Source: Neotabrizicola shimadae
GTDB lineage: Bacteria > Pseudomonadota > Alphaproteobacteria > Rhodobacterales > Rhodobacteraceae
Length of the DNA: 64,000 nucleotides
Reading direction: 5' to 3'
Assembly: GCF_019623905.1 (NCBI RefSeq)
Contig: NZ_CP069370.1
Location: 2,046,001-2,110,000, forward strand
The notes below the pieces were generated by a model. It was not told the DNA's origin and did not search any database. It saw only the letters and a program-made list of their open reading frames with translations. A program made the translations under genes and the position numbers. This document shows positions 35,682-44,119 of the stretch, piece by piece. The stretch's first letter is position 1. Each line of letters opens with the position of its first letter.

Positions 35682-36497
35682 TCAACCCGACCGGCCTTGC
35701 CGGCGCAGCCAGGTCGACCACAAATCCGGCCGCCGTTCCTTCGTGATCCGTTCCGCCTCGGCCCGGCGCCATTTTGCCACCTCGGCATGGTTGCCGCCGG
35801 TCAGCACGGGCGGGATTTCGTGGCCTTCCCAGACGGCGGGGCGGGTGTATTGCGGGTGTTCCAGGAGGCCTTCCGAGAAACTTTCCTCCTCGGTCGAGGC
35901 CTGGTTGCCCAGGACCCCGGGCCTGAGCCGCACCACGGCGTCGATCATCGCCTGCGCGGCGATCTCGCCGCCGGTCAGGACGAAATCGCCCAAGGAGATC
36001 TCTTCGATCTTGCGGGCTTCCAGCACGCGCTCGTCCACGCCCTCGAACCGGCCGCAGAGAAGCGTGATGCCGTCGCAATCGGCCAGCCGCCGGGCGGTGG
36101 CTTGCGTGAAGGGGCGGCCACGGGGCGAGAGGTAGATCACCGGCCAGCGGTCGCGCGGCAGGGCAGTGGCGGCGGCGGTCAGCGCGCGGTCCACCACGTC
36201 GGCGCGCAGCACCATGCCGGCGCCGCCGCCTGCCGGCGTGTCATCGACGTTGCGGTGCTTGCCCTCGCCGAACTCGCGCAAGGGGAAGGTCTTCAGCGCC
36301 CAAAGCCCCATCTCCAGCGCCTTGCCGGTGAGTGACAGGCCAAGCGTGCCGGGGAAGGCCTCGGGGAAGAGCGTGATGATCCGCGCCTCCCAGGCGCCGC
36401 GCACCACGCGCGTTTCCTCCATCAGGTCGCGGGGTTTCAGGCTCGCCTGGATGGAGAAGCGGCCATGGCTTTTCGGGCGGTCGGGCGTATCGGTCAT
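35682..36497 (-). CDS. trmD: tRNA (guanine-37-N1)-methyltransferase
   Basis: TrmD, 271 aa, methylates G37 of tRNAs with SAM and prevents frameshifting. The trefoil-knot features are present: TLFPEAFPGTLGLSLTGKAL, DDTPAGGGAGMVLRADVV, LSPRGRPFTQ, LCGRFEGVDERV and SLGDFVLTGGEIAA. An N-terminal extension of about 35 residues precedes the usual start of the fold. The ATG overlaps the stop of the membrane-protein gene by 4 nt. Confidence 0.97.
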   Translation of the reverse strand: MTDTPDRPKSHGRFSIQASLKPRDLMEETRVVRGAWEARIITLFPEAFPGTLGLSLTGKALEMGLWALKTFPLREFGEGKHRNVDDTPAGGGAGMVLRADVVDRALTAAATALPRDRWPVIYLSPRGRPFTQATARRLADCDGITLLCGRFEGVDERVLEARKIEEISLGDFVLTGGEIAAQAMIDAVVRLRPGVLGNQASTEEESFSEGLLEHPQYTRPAVWEGHEIPPVLTGGNHAEVAKWRRAEAERITKERRPDLWSTWLRRQGRSG

Positions 36498-37450
36498 GGC
36501 GCGGGGTTATCGGTCCATTCCTCTTCGCCCGCAAGCGCGCGCGCGCGGTCCCGGCGCGCGCGGGTCATGCGGTACTGCGCCACGCGCAGCGCGTGCAGCG
36601 CAGCTTCGGCCGGCGTGCCGGCATGGGCGCGTTCGGCATGGCGCAGGAAGACATTGCTCGGCCCGTCCCAGTAGGCCTCGGGATCGGCCTCGAGCAGGGC
36701 GGCATAGCGTTCGGCAAACCGGGCGGTGGCCACCGGATCGTCGCGCACCAGCATGAAGGCGGTGCAGGGCGCCTCTTGCCCCTGCAATTCCATCGACAAG
36801 GCCGGGTCAGTGGCGAAATCCACCAGCGCGGTGGACAAGGCCGGTGTCAGGCCCTGGTTGACCTTCACGTCGCATACAGCACGCAAGAGCTGCCAGGCCG
36901 GAGCGCGACCATGAAGGGCGCGCAGGTCGGTCTCGCCCGCCTCCAGCCGCGCGCGGATGCGCGCGACCTCGGCATCGAGTTCGGCCTTGCGGCGGTCGTC
37001 CTCTTCCCGCGCGCGCTGCCCTTGCAGGGCAAGCCCGTTGATCTGCGCCAGGGCATCGTCCAGCAGCGCATCGAGCTTTTCCGCCTTGACCGGATCCCAG
37101 ATCAGCCGGGTGAGAGGGATCGACAGGGCCGAGAGTGCCACGGGCAGCGCCGGGTGGATCACGGGCAGGAAGCCCGCGACGCCGCCGATGCCGCGACCGA
37201 GGCCGAAAAGCAGAAGCACAAGCAGCGCCTGCACGGCCAGTTGCACCAGCGCGCCGATCCAGATGCGCGGCTGGGTCCAGGCGGAGGCCGCACGCGGGAA
37301 GGCCGCGGGACGCATGACGATGGACCACAGGAGAAAGGTCAGGATGAAGACGGGCACGGCAGCCCAGGCCTGCCCCGCGAGCCCGGCCAGAAGGGGGCCG
37401 AGGTACAAAAGCGCCGTGGCGCCCATCGCGAGCCTGATCTTGCCTTGCAT
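36494..37450 (-). CDS. Membrane protein with a coiled-coil segment, between rimM and trmD
   Basis: Protein of 318 aa. Residues 1-115 hold about four hydrophobic segments; residues about 125-180 are charged and helical (REEDDRRKAELDAEVARIRA), probably a coiled coil; the rest is a soluble cytoplasmic domain without a recognised motif. It lies between rimM (44-nt gap) and trmD (4-nt overlap) and so is expressed with ribosome-maturation genes. I do not recognise a family. AAAGGGGGG precedes the chosen ATG. Confidence 0.8.
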   Translation of the reverse strand: MQGKIRLAMGATALLYLGPLLAGLAGQAWAAVPVFILTFLLWSIVMRPAAFPRAASAWTQPRIWIGALVQLAVQALLVLLLFGLGRGIGGVAGFLPVIHPALPVALSALSIPLTRLIWDPVKAEKLDALLDDALAQINGLALQGQRAREEDDRRKAELDAEVARIRARLEAGETDLRALHGRAPAWQLLRAVCDVKVNQGLTPALSTALVDFATDPALSMELQGQEAPCTAFMLVRDDPVATARFAERYAALLEADPEAYWDGPSNVFLRHAERAHAGTPAEAALHALRVAQYRMTRARRDRARALAGEEEWTDNPAP

Positions 37451-37494
37451 TCCGCCCCCCTTTTCCGGGCGGCACACTGCCCCTGCGCCGGGGC

Positions 37495-37998
37495 CTAGTC
37501 CAGCCCTTCGGGCAGGTCGGCAACGATGCGGCCAGCTGCGATGTCCACCGTGGGAACCGCGGCCAGGGTGAAGGGGATCAGCATCTCGCCCTTGGGAGTT
37601 GACACTTCCAGGATGTCGCCGGCGCCGTGGTTCTGAACGGCGCGCACCCGGCCCAGCAGGGCGCCGCCGGTGTCGCGCACTTCAAGGCCGATGAGGTCGG
37701 CGTGGTAGAATTCGTCGTCCGGCAGCCGGGGCAGCCGGTCGCGGTCGGCATAAAGCTGGGTGCCCTTCAGGGCATCGGCTTCTTCCTTGGTGGTGACGCC
37801 GGCGATCCGGGCACCGAGGCCGCCGGAGATCGGCCGGGTCAGCTTGACGCTGAAGCGGCGCGTGCCGGCTTCGTCGTAAAGCGGGCCGTAAGAGGCGATG
37901 TCGGCCGGCTCGGTGCAGAAGCTTTTCAGCCGCACCTCGCCCTGCACGCCGAAGGCACCGGCGATGGCGCCCACGCAGATGCGGTCAGGTCCGGACAT
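37495..37998 (-). CDS. rimM: Ribosome maturation factor RimM
   Basis: RimM, 167 aa, assists assembly of the 30S head. The N-terminal RimM domain starts [21 protein letters not shown]; the C-terminal PRC-barrel has [13 protein letters not shown] and [24 protein letters not shown] lies 4-5 nt before the ATG at 37998. It is 114 nt downstream of rpsP, with a strong hairpin between. Confidence 0.96.
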   Translation of the reverse strand: MSGPDRICVGAIAGAFGVQGEVRLKSFCTEPADIASYGPLYDEAGTRRFSVKLTRPISGGLGARIAGVTTKEEADALKGTQLYADRDRLPRLPDDEFYHADLIGLEVRDTGGALLGRVRAVQNHGAGDILEVSTPKGEMLIPFTLAAVPTVDIAAGRIVADLPEGLD

Positions 37999-38065
37999 CT
38001 TGCCCTCCTGCATGACCGGCCCAGGCGGTCATGTCCATTTTCTGTCTGGAAACGATCCCACGGGG

Positions 38066-38090
38066 GGCCGGGGGTACGAAACCCCCGGCC
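38066..38090 (-). other. Intercistronic stem-loop between rpsP and rimM
   Basis: A perfect 10-bp stem (GGCCGGGGGT / ACCCCCGGCC) with a 5-nt loop begins 23 nt after the rpsP stop. No T-run follows on the minus strand, so partial termination or 3'-end protection of the rpsP message is likely; S16 is needed in larger amounts than RimM. Confidence 0.6.
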
Positions 38091-38112
38091 TCTCCGCGGC
38101 GGCGACGGCCGA

Positions 38113-38454
38113 TTACTCGGCGGCCTTCGCGGCCTTCTTCGCGGCGCGCTCGGCCATGGCCTTGCCCGGCACGGCGGCCTTGGGGTTGGAGCGGGCCTTC
38201 TTCGGCAGGACGCCGGCCGATTCCAGGAAGCGCGCGATGCGGTCGGTCGGCTGGGCGCCAAGCGCCAGCAGTTCCTTCACGCGGTCGAGGTTCATCACGA
38301 CGCGCTTTTCGTCGTCCTTGGCCAGCATCGGGTCATAGGTGCCGAGCTTTTCCAGGAAGCGGCCGTCGCGCGGCATGCGCGAGTCGGACAGGACGATGGA
38401 ATAGTGCGGACGCTTCTTGGTGCCGCCGCGCGCCAGACGGATCTTCGTTGCCAT
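38113..38454 (-). CDS. rpsP: 30S ribosomal protein S16
   Basis: Ribosomal protein bS16, 113 aa: [39 protein letters not shown] and [15 protein letters not shown] are diagnostic. It has the longer Ala/Lys-rich C-terminal tail seen in alphaproteobacteria. It lies 42 nt after the chorismate mutase gene, with its own ribosome-binding site. Confidence 0.97.
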   Translation of the reverse strand: MATKIRLARGGTKKRPHYSIVLSDSRMPRDGRFLEKLGTYDPMLAKDDEKRVVMNLDRVKELLALGAQPTDRIARFLESAGVLPKKARSNPKAAVPGKAMAERAAKKAAKAAE

Positions 38455-38496
38455 GTCAGTTTCTCCTTTGATGGCGTGGGGACCGGGACATCCCGG

Positions 38497-38793
38497 TCAT
38501 TTCTGCAGTTTCTCGTGGTGCCTGATCACTTCGCCGATGATGAAGTTCAGGAATTTCTTGGCAAATTCGGGGTCGAGATCGGCTTCCTTTGCCAGAAGCT
38601 CCAGCCGCTCGATCTGGCGCGCCTCGCGCGCCGGGTCCGAGGGCGGAAGATCGTGTTCGGCCTTCAGTCGGCCCACCGCCTGGGTGTGCTTGAAGCGTTC
38701 GGCCAGCGTGTAGACGAGGATCGCATCAAGCCGGTCGATCGAAGCGCGGTGCTCCTTCAGCACTTCAGCGGCGCGCGTGGTCACGTCGTTCAT
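38497..38793 (-). CDS. Chorismate mutase (AroQ class)
   Basis: All-helical chorismate mutase of 98 aa that converts chorismate to prephenate for Phe/Tyr synthesis. Visible active-site pattern: HRASIDRLDAILVYTLAERF (first helix), the Lys/Arg in VGRLKAEHDLPPSDPAREA and the C-terminal helix. It forms the last link of the 4-nt overlap chain: its ATG overlaps the stop of the last GNAT gene. Its position beside rpsP is common in this bacterial family. Confidence 0.92.
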   Translation of the reverse strand: MNDVTTRAAEVLKEHRASIDRLDAILVYTLAERFKHTQAVGRLKAEHDLPPSDPAREARQIERLELLAKEADLDPEFAKKFLNFIIGEVIRHHEKLQK

Positions 38794-39368
38794 GCGTCCC
38801 TCGTTCCCATATGGCGATAGATCATCAGCCCCGGCTCGCCGAGCGCTGCCTCGGCGGCCTCGTCCCGGCGGGCGCCCAGCTTTTCGGCCAGCCGCACCGA
38901 GGCACCGTTGCCTTCGTCGATGTAGCTGACGAAACCGCCGGGGCCATGCAGGCGCAGGGCATGGGGCAGGACGGCGCGGGCGGCTTCCCCGGCAAAACCC
39001 TTGCCTTCGGCGGACTCGACCAGAACCCAGCCCATCTCGGGCTCGGGGTCGCCCCATTCCTGCCAGAGGTAGAGCCAGCCGAGCGCGTCGTCCGAGCCCT
39101 TCGCGGTGATCGTCCACATGCCGCTGCCGCGCAGGAGCCAGCTGGAGACCGCCTGGGCAAAATCGTTGAACGCCTCTTCGGCGGTGAAGGGGCCGCCCAT
39201 GAAGCGCGCGCGGTCCGTTGTGAAGACGGCCTCGTAGGCCGGCCAGTCGGCCATGCGCGGGGCGCGCAGGAGCAGGCGTTCGGTCTCGATCACGGGCACG
39301 GCGGCGGCGATCTGTTCGACCAGCGCGGCGGCCGGGCCGGAGGGCGGGGTGAGCCAAGGGCGGATCAT
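38790..39368 (-). CDS. GNAT family N-acetyltransferase, array copy 7
   Basis: Seventh and last acetyltransferase of the array in the direction of transcription, 192 aa and the longest because of about 25 extra N-terminal residues (MIRPWLTPPSGPAAALVEQI). The RimJ/RimL-like start TERLLLRAPRMADW follows. The acetyl-CoA loop is SAEGKGFAGEAARA near residue 119 and the later motif is SYIDEGNGASVRLAEKLGA. It retains MGGPF. It overlaps the chorismate mutase gene by 4 nt downstream and copy 6 by 4 nt upstream. Confidence 0.92.
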   Translation of the reverse strand: MIRPWLTPPSGPAAALVEQIAAAVPVIETERLLLRAPRMADWPAYEAVFTTDRARFMGGPFTAEEAFNDFAQAVSSWLLRGSGMWTITAKGSDDALGWLYLWQEWGDPEPEMGWVLVESAEGKGFAGEAARAVLPHALRLHGPGGFVSYIDEGNGASVRLAEKLGARRDEAAEAALGEPGLMIYRHMGTRDA

Positions 39369-39892
39369 GCCAGCGCCTCCGGGTGGCGCCAGACATTCCA
39401 GGGCCCGTCCGAGGGTTCTTCCGCCATGGGGTCGATGACCGCGCCCAGGCGGGTGGCCAGCGCCTCGGAGCGCGCGTTGCCCGGCGCGATATAGCTGACC
39501 GGGCGGCGCCAGCCCAGTTCGCGCGCGGCCCAGGCGCGGGTGGCCTCGGCCGCCTCGCGCGCATAACCCCGGCCCTCGGACGCGCCGTCGAAGATCGCCC
39601 AGGCGATCTCGCCCTCGGGCCAGCCCTCGGTCAGCTGCGGGCCGGCCATGCCGATGGCAACCGGCACGCCGGGGGGCGCGAAGAAGAACATGCCATAGCC
39701 GCGCAGGGCCCAATGGCCGACCCGGTTGCAGAAGGTGCGCCAGGCATCGGCGCGCGACACGGCCCCGCCGAGGGCTTCGGCGCGTGGGCCAGAGCGGAAG
39801 GCAGCGAAAGCCTCCCAGTCGGCCATGGAGGGCATCCGCAGGACCAGGCGGTCGGTGGTGATCACGGGGCCGGGAATGAAGGCGCCAGTCAT
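39365..39892 (-). CDS. GNAT family N-acetyltransferase, array copy 6
   Basis: Acetyltransferase of 175 aa. Landmarks: TDRLVLRMPSMADWEAF at the start, GGAVSRADAWRTF, WALRGYGMFFF, the acetyl-CoA loop ASEGRGYAREAAEA near residue 106, and SYIAPGNARSEALATRLGA. The GGP triplet of the siblings is changed to GGA. Intact, with no frameshift. Probably uses acetyl-CoA to modify an amino group; whether the target is a protein N terminus or a small molecule is unknown. Confidence 0.92.
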   Translation of the reverse strand: MTGAFIPGPVITTDRLVLRMPSMADWEAFAAFRSGPRAEALGGAVSRADAWRTFCNRVGHWALRGYGMFFFAPPGVPVAIGMAGPQLTEGWPEGEIAWAIFDGASEGRGYAREAAEATRAWAARELGWRRPVSYIAPGNARSEALATRLGAVIDPMAEEPSDGPWNVWRHPEALA

Positions 39893-40425
39893 GCCAGCGC
39901 CTCCGGTGCGGGGTGGCGCCAGACCTGCGTTTCCTTGACCGGCAAGCCGGGGGCGGAGTTGTCCAGCACACAGCCCAAGCGTTCCGCCAGACGGATCGAG
40001 CGGGTGTTGGAGGGCGCGATGTAGCTGACGACGGTGGTCCAGCCGAGGGTTCGATAGGCAAAGGCGCGGGCCGCAACGGCGGCCTCGTGCGCAAAGCCCT
40101 TGCCTTCGGCACGGGCATTCCAGACGGTCCAGCCGATTTCCGGCTCGGGCCAGGATTCCGGCGCCCAAGGCCCGGTCATGCCAAGCGGCGTGTCGTCGCC
40201 CTTGGCCTGCCAGATGAACATGCCGAAGCCACGATAGACCCAGTGCCCGGTCAGGTGGCACAGCGCGCGCCAGGCCGACAGCCCGTCGAACGGCCCGCCG
40301 ATGTGGTCGAAGCGGCCGTCGTCGGCCAAGGCGGCGGCCTCCCAATGCGGCCAGTCGCCGCTGCGGGGCGCGCGCAGGACCAGGCGTTCGGTCTCGATTA
40401 CAGGGGTTCCGGACAGCGCGGTCAT
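39889..40425 (-). CDS. GNAT family N-acetyltransferase, array copy 5
   Basis: Acetyltransferase of 178 aa. It begins with TPVIETERLVLRAPRSGDW and has HIGGPFDGLSAWRALCHLTG, WPEPEIGWTVW, the loop AEGKGFAHEAAVAA near residue 105 and SYIAPSNTRSIRLAERLGC. It ends ETQVWRHPAPEALA; copy 6 ends similarly with NVWRHPEALA, so the two may be a recent duplication pair. 4-nt overlaps on both sides. Confidence 0.92.
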   Translation of the reverse strand: MTALSGTPVIETERLVLRAPRSGDWPHWEAAALADDGRFDHIGGPFDGLSAWRALCHLTGHWVYRGFGMFIWQAKGDDTPLGMTGPWAPESWPEPEIGWTVWNARAEGKGFAHEAAVAARAFAYRTLGWTTVVSYIAPSNTRSIRLAERLGCVLDNSAPGLPVKETQVWRHPAPEALA

Positions 40426-40934
40426 GCGGGCCTCCGGTGGCGGTAGATCACGACGGGGCCATCCTCGTAGGGATAGGGCGCTTCCAGGTCGACCACGGCG
40501 CCCATCCGTTCGCACAGGCGGTGCGAGCGGTGGTTGTCGGGGTCGGTGTAGCTGACGGCGCTGTCGAAGGCGGTGTTCGCAAAGAACCAGTCGCGCGCGG
40601 CGCTGGCGGCCTCGAAGGCCAGGCCCTTCCCTTCGTGTTCGGCCGACCAAAGGCTCCAGCCCAGTTCGGGTTCGGGGTGGCTGTCGGGAAAGAACGGCCC
40701 GATGCCGCCGATGCCCTGATCCGAGCCTTTCAGCGTGACGGTGAAGAGCGAGAAGCCGTGCTTCGCCCATTGGTCCCAGAGCCCCTGGAACTCCTCCCGG
40801 CATTTCGCCTCGGTCCAGGGCCCGCCCATCATGTGAGACCGCTCTGACGCCCAGAAGGCGCAGCCCGGCGCAATGTCGCGATCTGAGGGCACGCGCAGGA
40901 CCAGGCGGTCGGTGACGATCACGGGGCCGGTCAT
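40422..40934 (-). CDS. GNAT family N-acetyltransferase, array copy 4
   Basis: Acetyltransferase of 170 aa and among the more divergent copies: VTDRLVLRVPSDRDIAPGC, MMGGPWTEAKCREEFQG, HPEPELGWSLWS, the loop HEGKGLAFEAASAA near residue 98 and SYTDPDNHRSHRLCERMGA, where the usual SYI is SYT. The C terminus differs from the siblings (DGPVVIYRHRRPA). All core GNAT elements are present. Confidence 0.92.
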   Translation of the reverse strand: MTGPVIVTDRLVLRVPSDRDIAPGCAFWASERSHMMGGPWTEAKCREEFQGLWDQWAKHGFSLFTVTLKGSDQGIGGIGPFFPDSHPEPELGWSLWSAEHEGKGLAFEAASAARDWFFANTAFDSAVSYTDPDNHRSHRLCERMGAVVDLEAPYPYEDGPVVIYRHRRPA

Positions 40935-41434
40935 GCCGCCCTCCGATAGCGCCAGACCTGCGTCGGCGCGTTACCGGGGGTGGCGCCGTTCGGGTCGATG
41001 GTCGCGCCGAGGCGCCGTGCCACCGCCGCAGAGGCCGTGTTGTCCGGGTCGATGTAGCTGACGATGGTGTCGAGCCCGCGAGGACCAAGCGCCCAGTCGC
41101 GCAACGCCGCGGCGGCCTCGGTGGCATAGCCCTGCCCTTCGGCGCCGTCGAACAGGAACCAGCCCAGTTCAGGTTCGGGGAACTGCGGGCCGTGGGTCAG
41201 CGAAACCTGCCCGACCGGGCCGCCCTCGGGCAGGTCCAGGATCAGCCCGCCCATGTCCAGAAGGGCCCATTGCGCCACATCGTTGCAGAACCAGGACCAG
41301 GCGGTGCCTTCGGAATGTGGGCCGCCCATGAACCGGGCGCGATCCGAAGTGACGAAGGCGCAATAGGCCGCGAAATCCGCCATCACCGGGGCGCGGAGCG
41401 TCAGGCGTTCCGTGTGCAGGACGGGGGGGATCAT
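40931..41434 (-). CDS. GNAT family N-acetyltransferase, array copy 3
   Basis: Acetyltransferase of 167 aa, the shortest copy. It has HTERLTLRAPVMADFAAY, FMGGPHSEGTAWSWFCND, FPEPELGWFLFD, the loop AEGQGYATEAAAAL near residue 101 (Gln where the others have Lys or Arg) and SYIDPDNTASAAVARRLGA. The membrane-free, compact form suggests a soluble cytoplasmic enzyme. 4-nt overlaps both sides. Confidence 0.92.
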   Translation of the reverse strand: MIPPVLHTERLTLRAPVMADFAAYCAFVTSDRARFMGGPHSEGTAWSWFCNDVAQWALLDMGGLILDLPEGGPVGQVSLTHGPQFPEPELGWFLFDGAEGQGYATEAAAALRDWALGPRGLDTIVSYIDPDNTASAAVARRLGATIDPNGATPGNAPTQVWRYRRAA

Positions 41435-41967
41435 GCCAGCCCCCGGAGGTCGTGGCGGATGACCACATCGGTCGGATCGGCGCCGGGCGCATCGACGATC
41501 ACGCCGCCCAGGCGCAGGCCAAGCGCGATGGAGCGGGCATTACCGGGGTCGATGTAGTTGTCGATATGGTCCCAACCGAAGCTGGCCCGCGCCCAGGCCA
41601 TGACGGCGCGCGCACCTTCGGCGGCGATGCCGCGGCCCTCGGCCCCGGCCGTGACAAACCAGCCAAGCTCGGGCTCGGGATAACCCTCTGGCTGGTAGAT
41701 GCCCACCTCGCCCAGATATTCGCCGCTGGCGCGATCCTCCATCGAGAAGGGGCCAAAGCCCATCAGAGGCCACTGCCCGACCTCGGAGGCGAAGATGCGC
41801 CAGGCCTGTTCGGCGGTGAACGGCCCGCCTTCCCAGACCGACCGCGCATCGGCGTAGAACGCTTGGCGATGCGCGAAATCGCCATGGACCGGCATCCGCA
41901 GGCGCAGCCGGTCGGTCAGGATTTCAGGCGCCGAGGGGAAGGCGATGGTGGCCGGACGGGCGATCAT
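41431..41967 (-). CDS. GNAT family N-acetyltransferase, array copy 2
   Basis: Acetyltransferase of 178 aa: ILTDRLRLRMPVHGDF, WEGGPFTAEQAWRIFASEVG, YPEPELGWFVT, the loop AEGRGIAAEGARAV near residue 109 and NYIDPGNARSIALGLRLGG in place of SYI. The middle segment MGFGPFSMEDRASGEYLGEV aligns with the other copies. 4-nt overlaps with copy 1 and copy 3. Confidence 0.92.
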   Translation of the reverse strand: MIARPATIAFPSAPEILTDRLRLRMPVHGDFAHRQAFYADARSVWEGGPFTAEQAWRIFASEVGQWPLMGFGPFSMEDRASGEYLGEVGIYQPEGYPEPELGWFVTAGAEGRGIAAEGARAVMAWARASFGWDHIDNYIDPGNARSIALGLRLGGVIVDAPGADPTDVVIRHDLRGLA

Positions 41968-42491
41968 GCGGCGCCCCCCGGATGGTGGCGGAACACGCGC
42001 ACCTCGGTGCCGCGCGGGGTGGTCCAGGTGCCATGCTCGCGCGCGCCCAGCCTACGCGCGAGCGCCGCGGAGCGGGTGTTGGCCGGGCGGATGTAGCTGA
42101 CCGCCGTGGTCCAGCCGAGCGTGCCGAAGGCGTAGCCCAGCATGGCCCGCGCCGCCTCGAAGGCATAGCCCCTGCCCTCGTCCGCGGCGGACCAGACCGT
42201 CCACTTGATTTCCTGTTCGGGCTGGCCTTCCGGGTGCCACGGACCGAACAGGCCCACCGCCCGGCCATCCTCCTTCGCCTCGGCCACGAAGGGGCCGAAG
42301 CCGCGCAGGGCGTGGTGGCCCAGCACGAAGGCGAAATGCCGCCAGGCCTCGTGCGGCATCAACTGCCAGTCCAGCGCCGCCGCGCGGTCGGAGCCATGGA
42401 ACGCCGTCATCGCCGGGATATGCGAGGCCGCCGGCTGCACGAGGCGCAACCGTTCGGTCTCGATCACCGGCAGGACGGGCGAGGCGATCAT
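41964..42491 (-). CDS. GNAT family N-acetyltransferase, array copy 1
   Basis: First acetyltransferase after ffh, 175 aa. It has ETERLRLVQPAASHIPAM, WQLMPHEAWRHFAFVLGHHA, QPEQEIKWTVWS, the loop DEGRGYAFEAARAM near residue 105 and SYIRPANTRSAALARRLGA. It differs from the siblings in lacking GGP and in PEQEIKW replacing PEPEIGW, so its acceptor site may differ. Its ATG overlaps the ffh stop by 4 nt, which couples the array to a core translation gene. Confidence 0.92.
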   Translation of the reverse strand: MIASPVLPVIETERLRLVQPAASHIPAMTAFHGSDRAAALDWQLMPHEAWRHFAFVLGHHALRGFGPFVAEAKEDGRAVGLFGPWHPEGQPEQEIKWTVWSAADEGRGYAFEAARAMLGYAFGTLGWTTAVSYIRPANTRSAALARRLGAREHGTWTTPRGTEVRVFRHHPGGAA

Positions 42492-43993
42492 TTCTTCTTC
42501 ATCAGCCCCGACAGGCCCGAGGGCAGCGACATGCCGCGCGGCATTCCGGGGAAGCCGCCCTGCCCCATGCTTTCGCGCATGCCCTTGGCCGCGGCTTCCA
42601 GTTCCTCGGGCGTCATCTTCGACGGGTCGGGCATGCCGCCCGGCGCGCCACCGCGGCCCATCATCTGGCGGATCGCCTGCTTCATGGCGCCGCCCTTGCC
42701 CATCTTCTTCATCACATCGGCCATCTGGCGATGCTGCTTCAGAAGCTTGTTCAGCTCGGCCACCTCCAGCCCCGCCCCGGCGGCGATGCGGCGCTTGCGG
42801 CTGGCTTGCAGAAGGTCGGGGTTCGCCCGTTCCTTCTTGGTCATCGAGTTGATCAGCGCGACCTGGCGGCGCAGCATCTGGTCGTTCAGGCCGGCTTCCT
42901 CGGCCTTCTTGGCCATGTTGCCCATGCCCGGCAACATGCCCATCAGGCCCTGCATGCCGCCCATCTTCATCATCTGTTCCAACTGCATCTTCAGGTCGTT
43001 CATGTTGAACAGACCCTTCTGGAACCGCTTCATCATGCGTTCGGCCTGCTCGGCCTCGAACGTCTCCTGCGCCTTCTGCACGAGCGCCACGATGTCGCCC
43101 ATGCCCAGGATGCGGCCCGCGACGCGTTCGGCATCGAAGCTGTAGATGGCGTCCATCTTCTCGCCAAGGCCGACAAAGCGGATCGGCTTGCCGGTGATCG
43201 CCCGCATCGACAGCGCCGCGCCGCCGCGGCCGTCGCCGTCCATCCGCGTCAGCACCACGCCCGAGATGCCGACCTTGCCGTCGAATTCGCGCGCGACGTT
43301 CACCGCGTCCTGGCCGGTGAGACCGTCCACCACCAGAAGCGTCTCGCGCGGGGCGGCGAGGTCGCGCACCGCTTGCACCTCGTCCATCAGCACTTCGTCG
43401 ATGTGCAGCCGGCCCGCGGTATCGAGGAACAACACGTCATAGCCGCCCATCGCCGCCTGGGTCTTGGCGCGCCTGGCGATCTGGACCGCGGTCTCGCCCT
43501 TGACGATGGGCAGGGTGTCCACGCCGATCTGGGTGCCGAGGATGCCCAGCTGTTCCATGGCCGCCGGGCGGTTGGTGTCCAGCGAGGCCATCAGCACCCG
43601 CTTGCCGTTCTTTTCCTTCAGCCGCTTGGCGAGCTTGGCCGTGGTCGTGGTCTTGCCCGAGCCCTGAAGGCCCACCATCAGGATGGTCGCCGGCGGATTG
43701 TCGATCTTCAGCGCATCCGGCTCGCCCTCGCCCGCCAGCACGCGGATCAGCTCGTCATGGACGATCTTCACCACCATCTGGCCGGGCGTGACCGACTTCG
43801 TCACCGCCGAGCCCGTGGCCTTGTCCTGCACCCGCTTCACGAAATCGCGCACCACCGGCAGCGAGACGTCGGCCTCCAGCAGCGCGGTGCGCACCTCGCG
43901 CAGCGCCGAGACGACATCGGCCTCGCTCAGCGCGCCGGCCTTGGTCAGGCGGTCGAAGACGCCGCCAAGGCGTTCGGAAAGGCTTTCGAACAT
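42488..43993 (-). CDS. ffh: Signal recognition particle protein Ffh
   Basis: SRP54 homologue of 501 aa. The N domain is followed by the GTPase G domain (GLQGSGKTTTTAKLA near residue 108, then DTAGRLHIDE, TRMDGDGRGGAAL and GLGEKMDAI) and a Met-rich M domain from about residue 300 (MMKRFQKGLFNMNDLKMQLE, MGMLPGM) that binds 4.5S RNA and signal sequences. The C terminus is Gly/Met-rich. AAGGAG precedes the ATG at 43993. First gene of the chain of nine genes linked by 4-nt overlaps. Confidence 0.97.
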   Translation of the reverse strand: MFESLSERLGGVFDRLTKAGALSEADVVSALREVRTALLEADVSLPVVRDFVKRVQDKATGSAVTKSVTPGQMVVKIVHDELIRVLAGEGEPDALKIDNPPATILMVGLQGSGKTTTTAKLAKRLKEKNGKRVLMASLDTNRPAAMEQLGILGTQIGVDTLPIVKGETAVQIARRAKTQAAMGGYDVLFLDTAGRLHIDEVLMDEVQAVRDLAAPRETLLVVDGLTGQDAVNVAREFDGKVGISGVVLTRMDGDGRGGAALSMRAITGKPIRFVGLGEKMDAIYSFDAERVAGRILGMGDIVALVQKAQETFEAEQAERMMKRFQKGLFNMNDLKMQLEQMMKMGGMQGLMGMLPGMGNMAKKAEEAGLNDQMLRRQVALINSMTKKERANPDLLQASRKRRIAAGAGLEVAELNKLLKQHRQMADVMKKMGKGGAMKQAIRQMMGRGGAPGGMPDPSKMTPEELEAAAKGMRESMGQGGFPGMPRGMSLPSGLSGLMKKK

Positions 43994-44119
43994 GACCGTC
44001 TCCTTCGTGGACCCGTGCCCCAGATGGGGTCGGGCGGGGCTGGACCCAAGGGCCAATGCAGAACGGCACCTGCGGGCGCAACGCGCTGGCAGGTGGCGAT
44101 CCCGGCATGTGCCAAGGGA

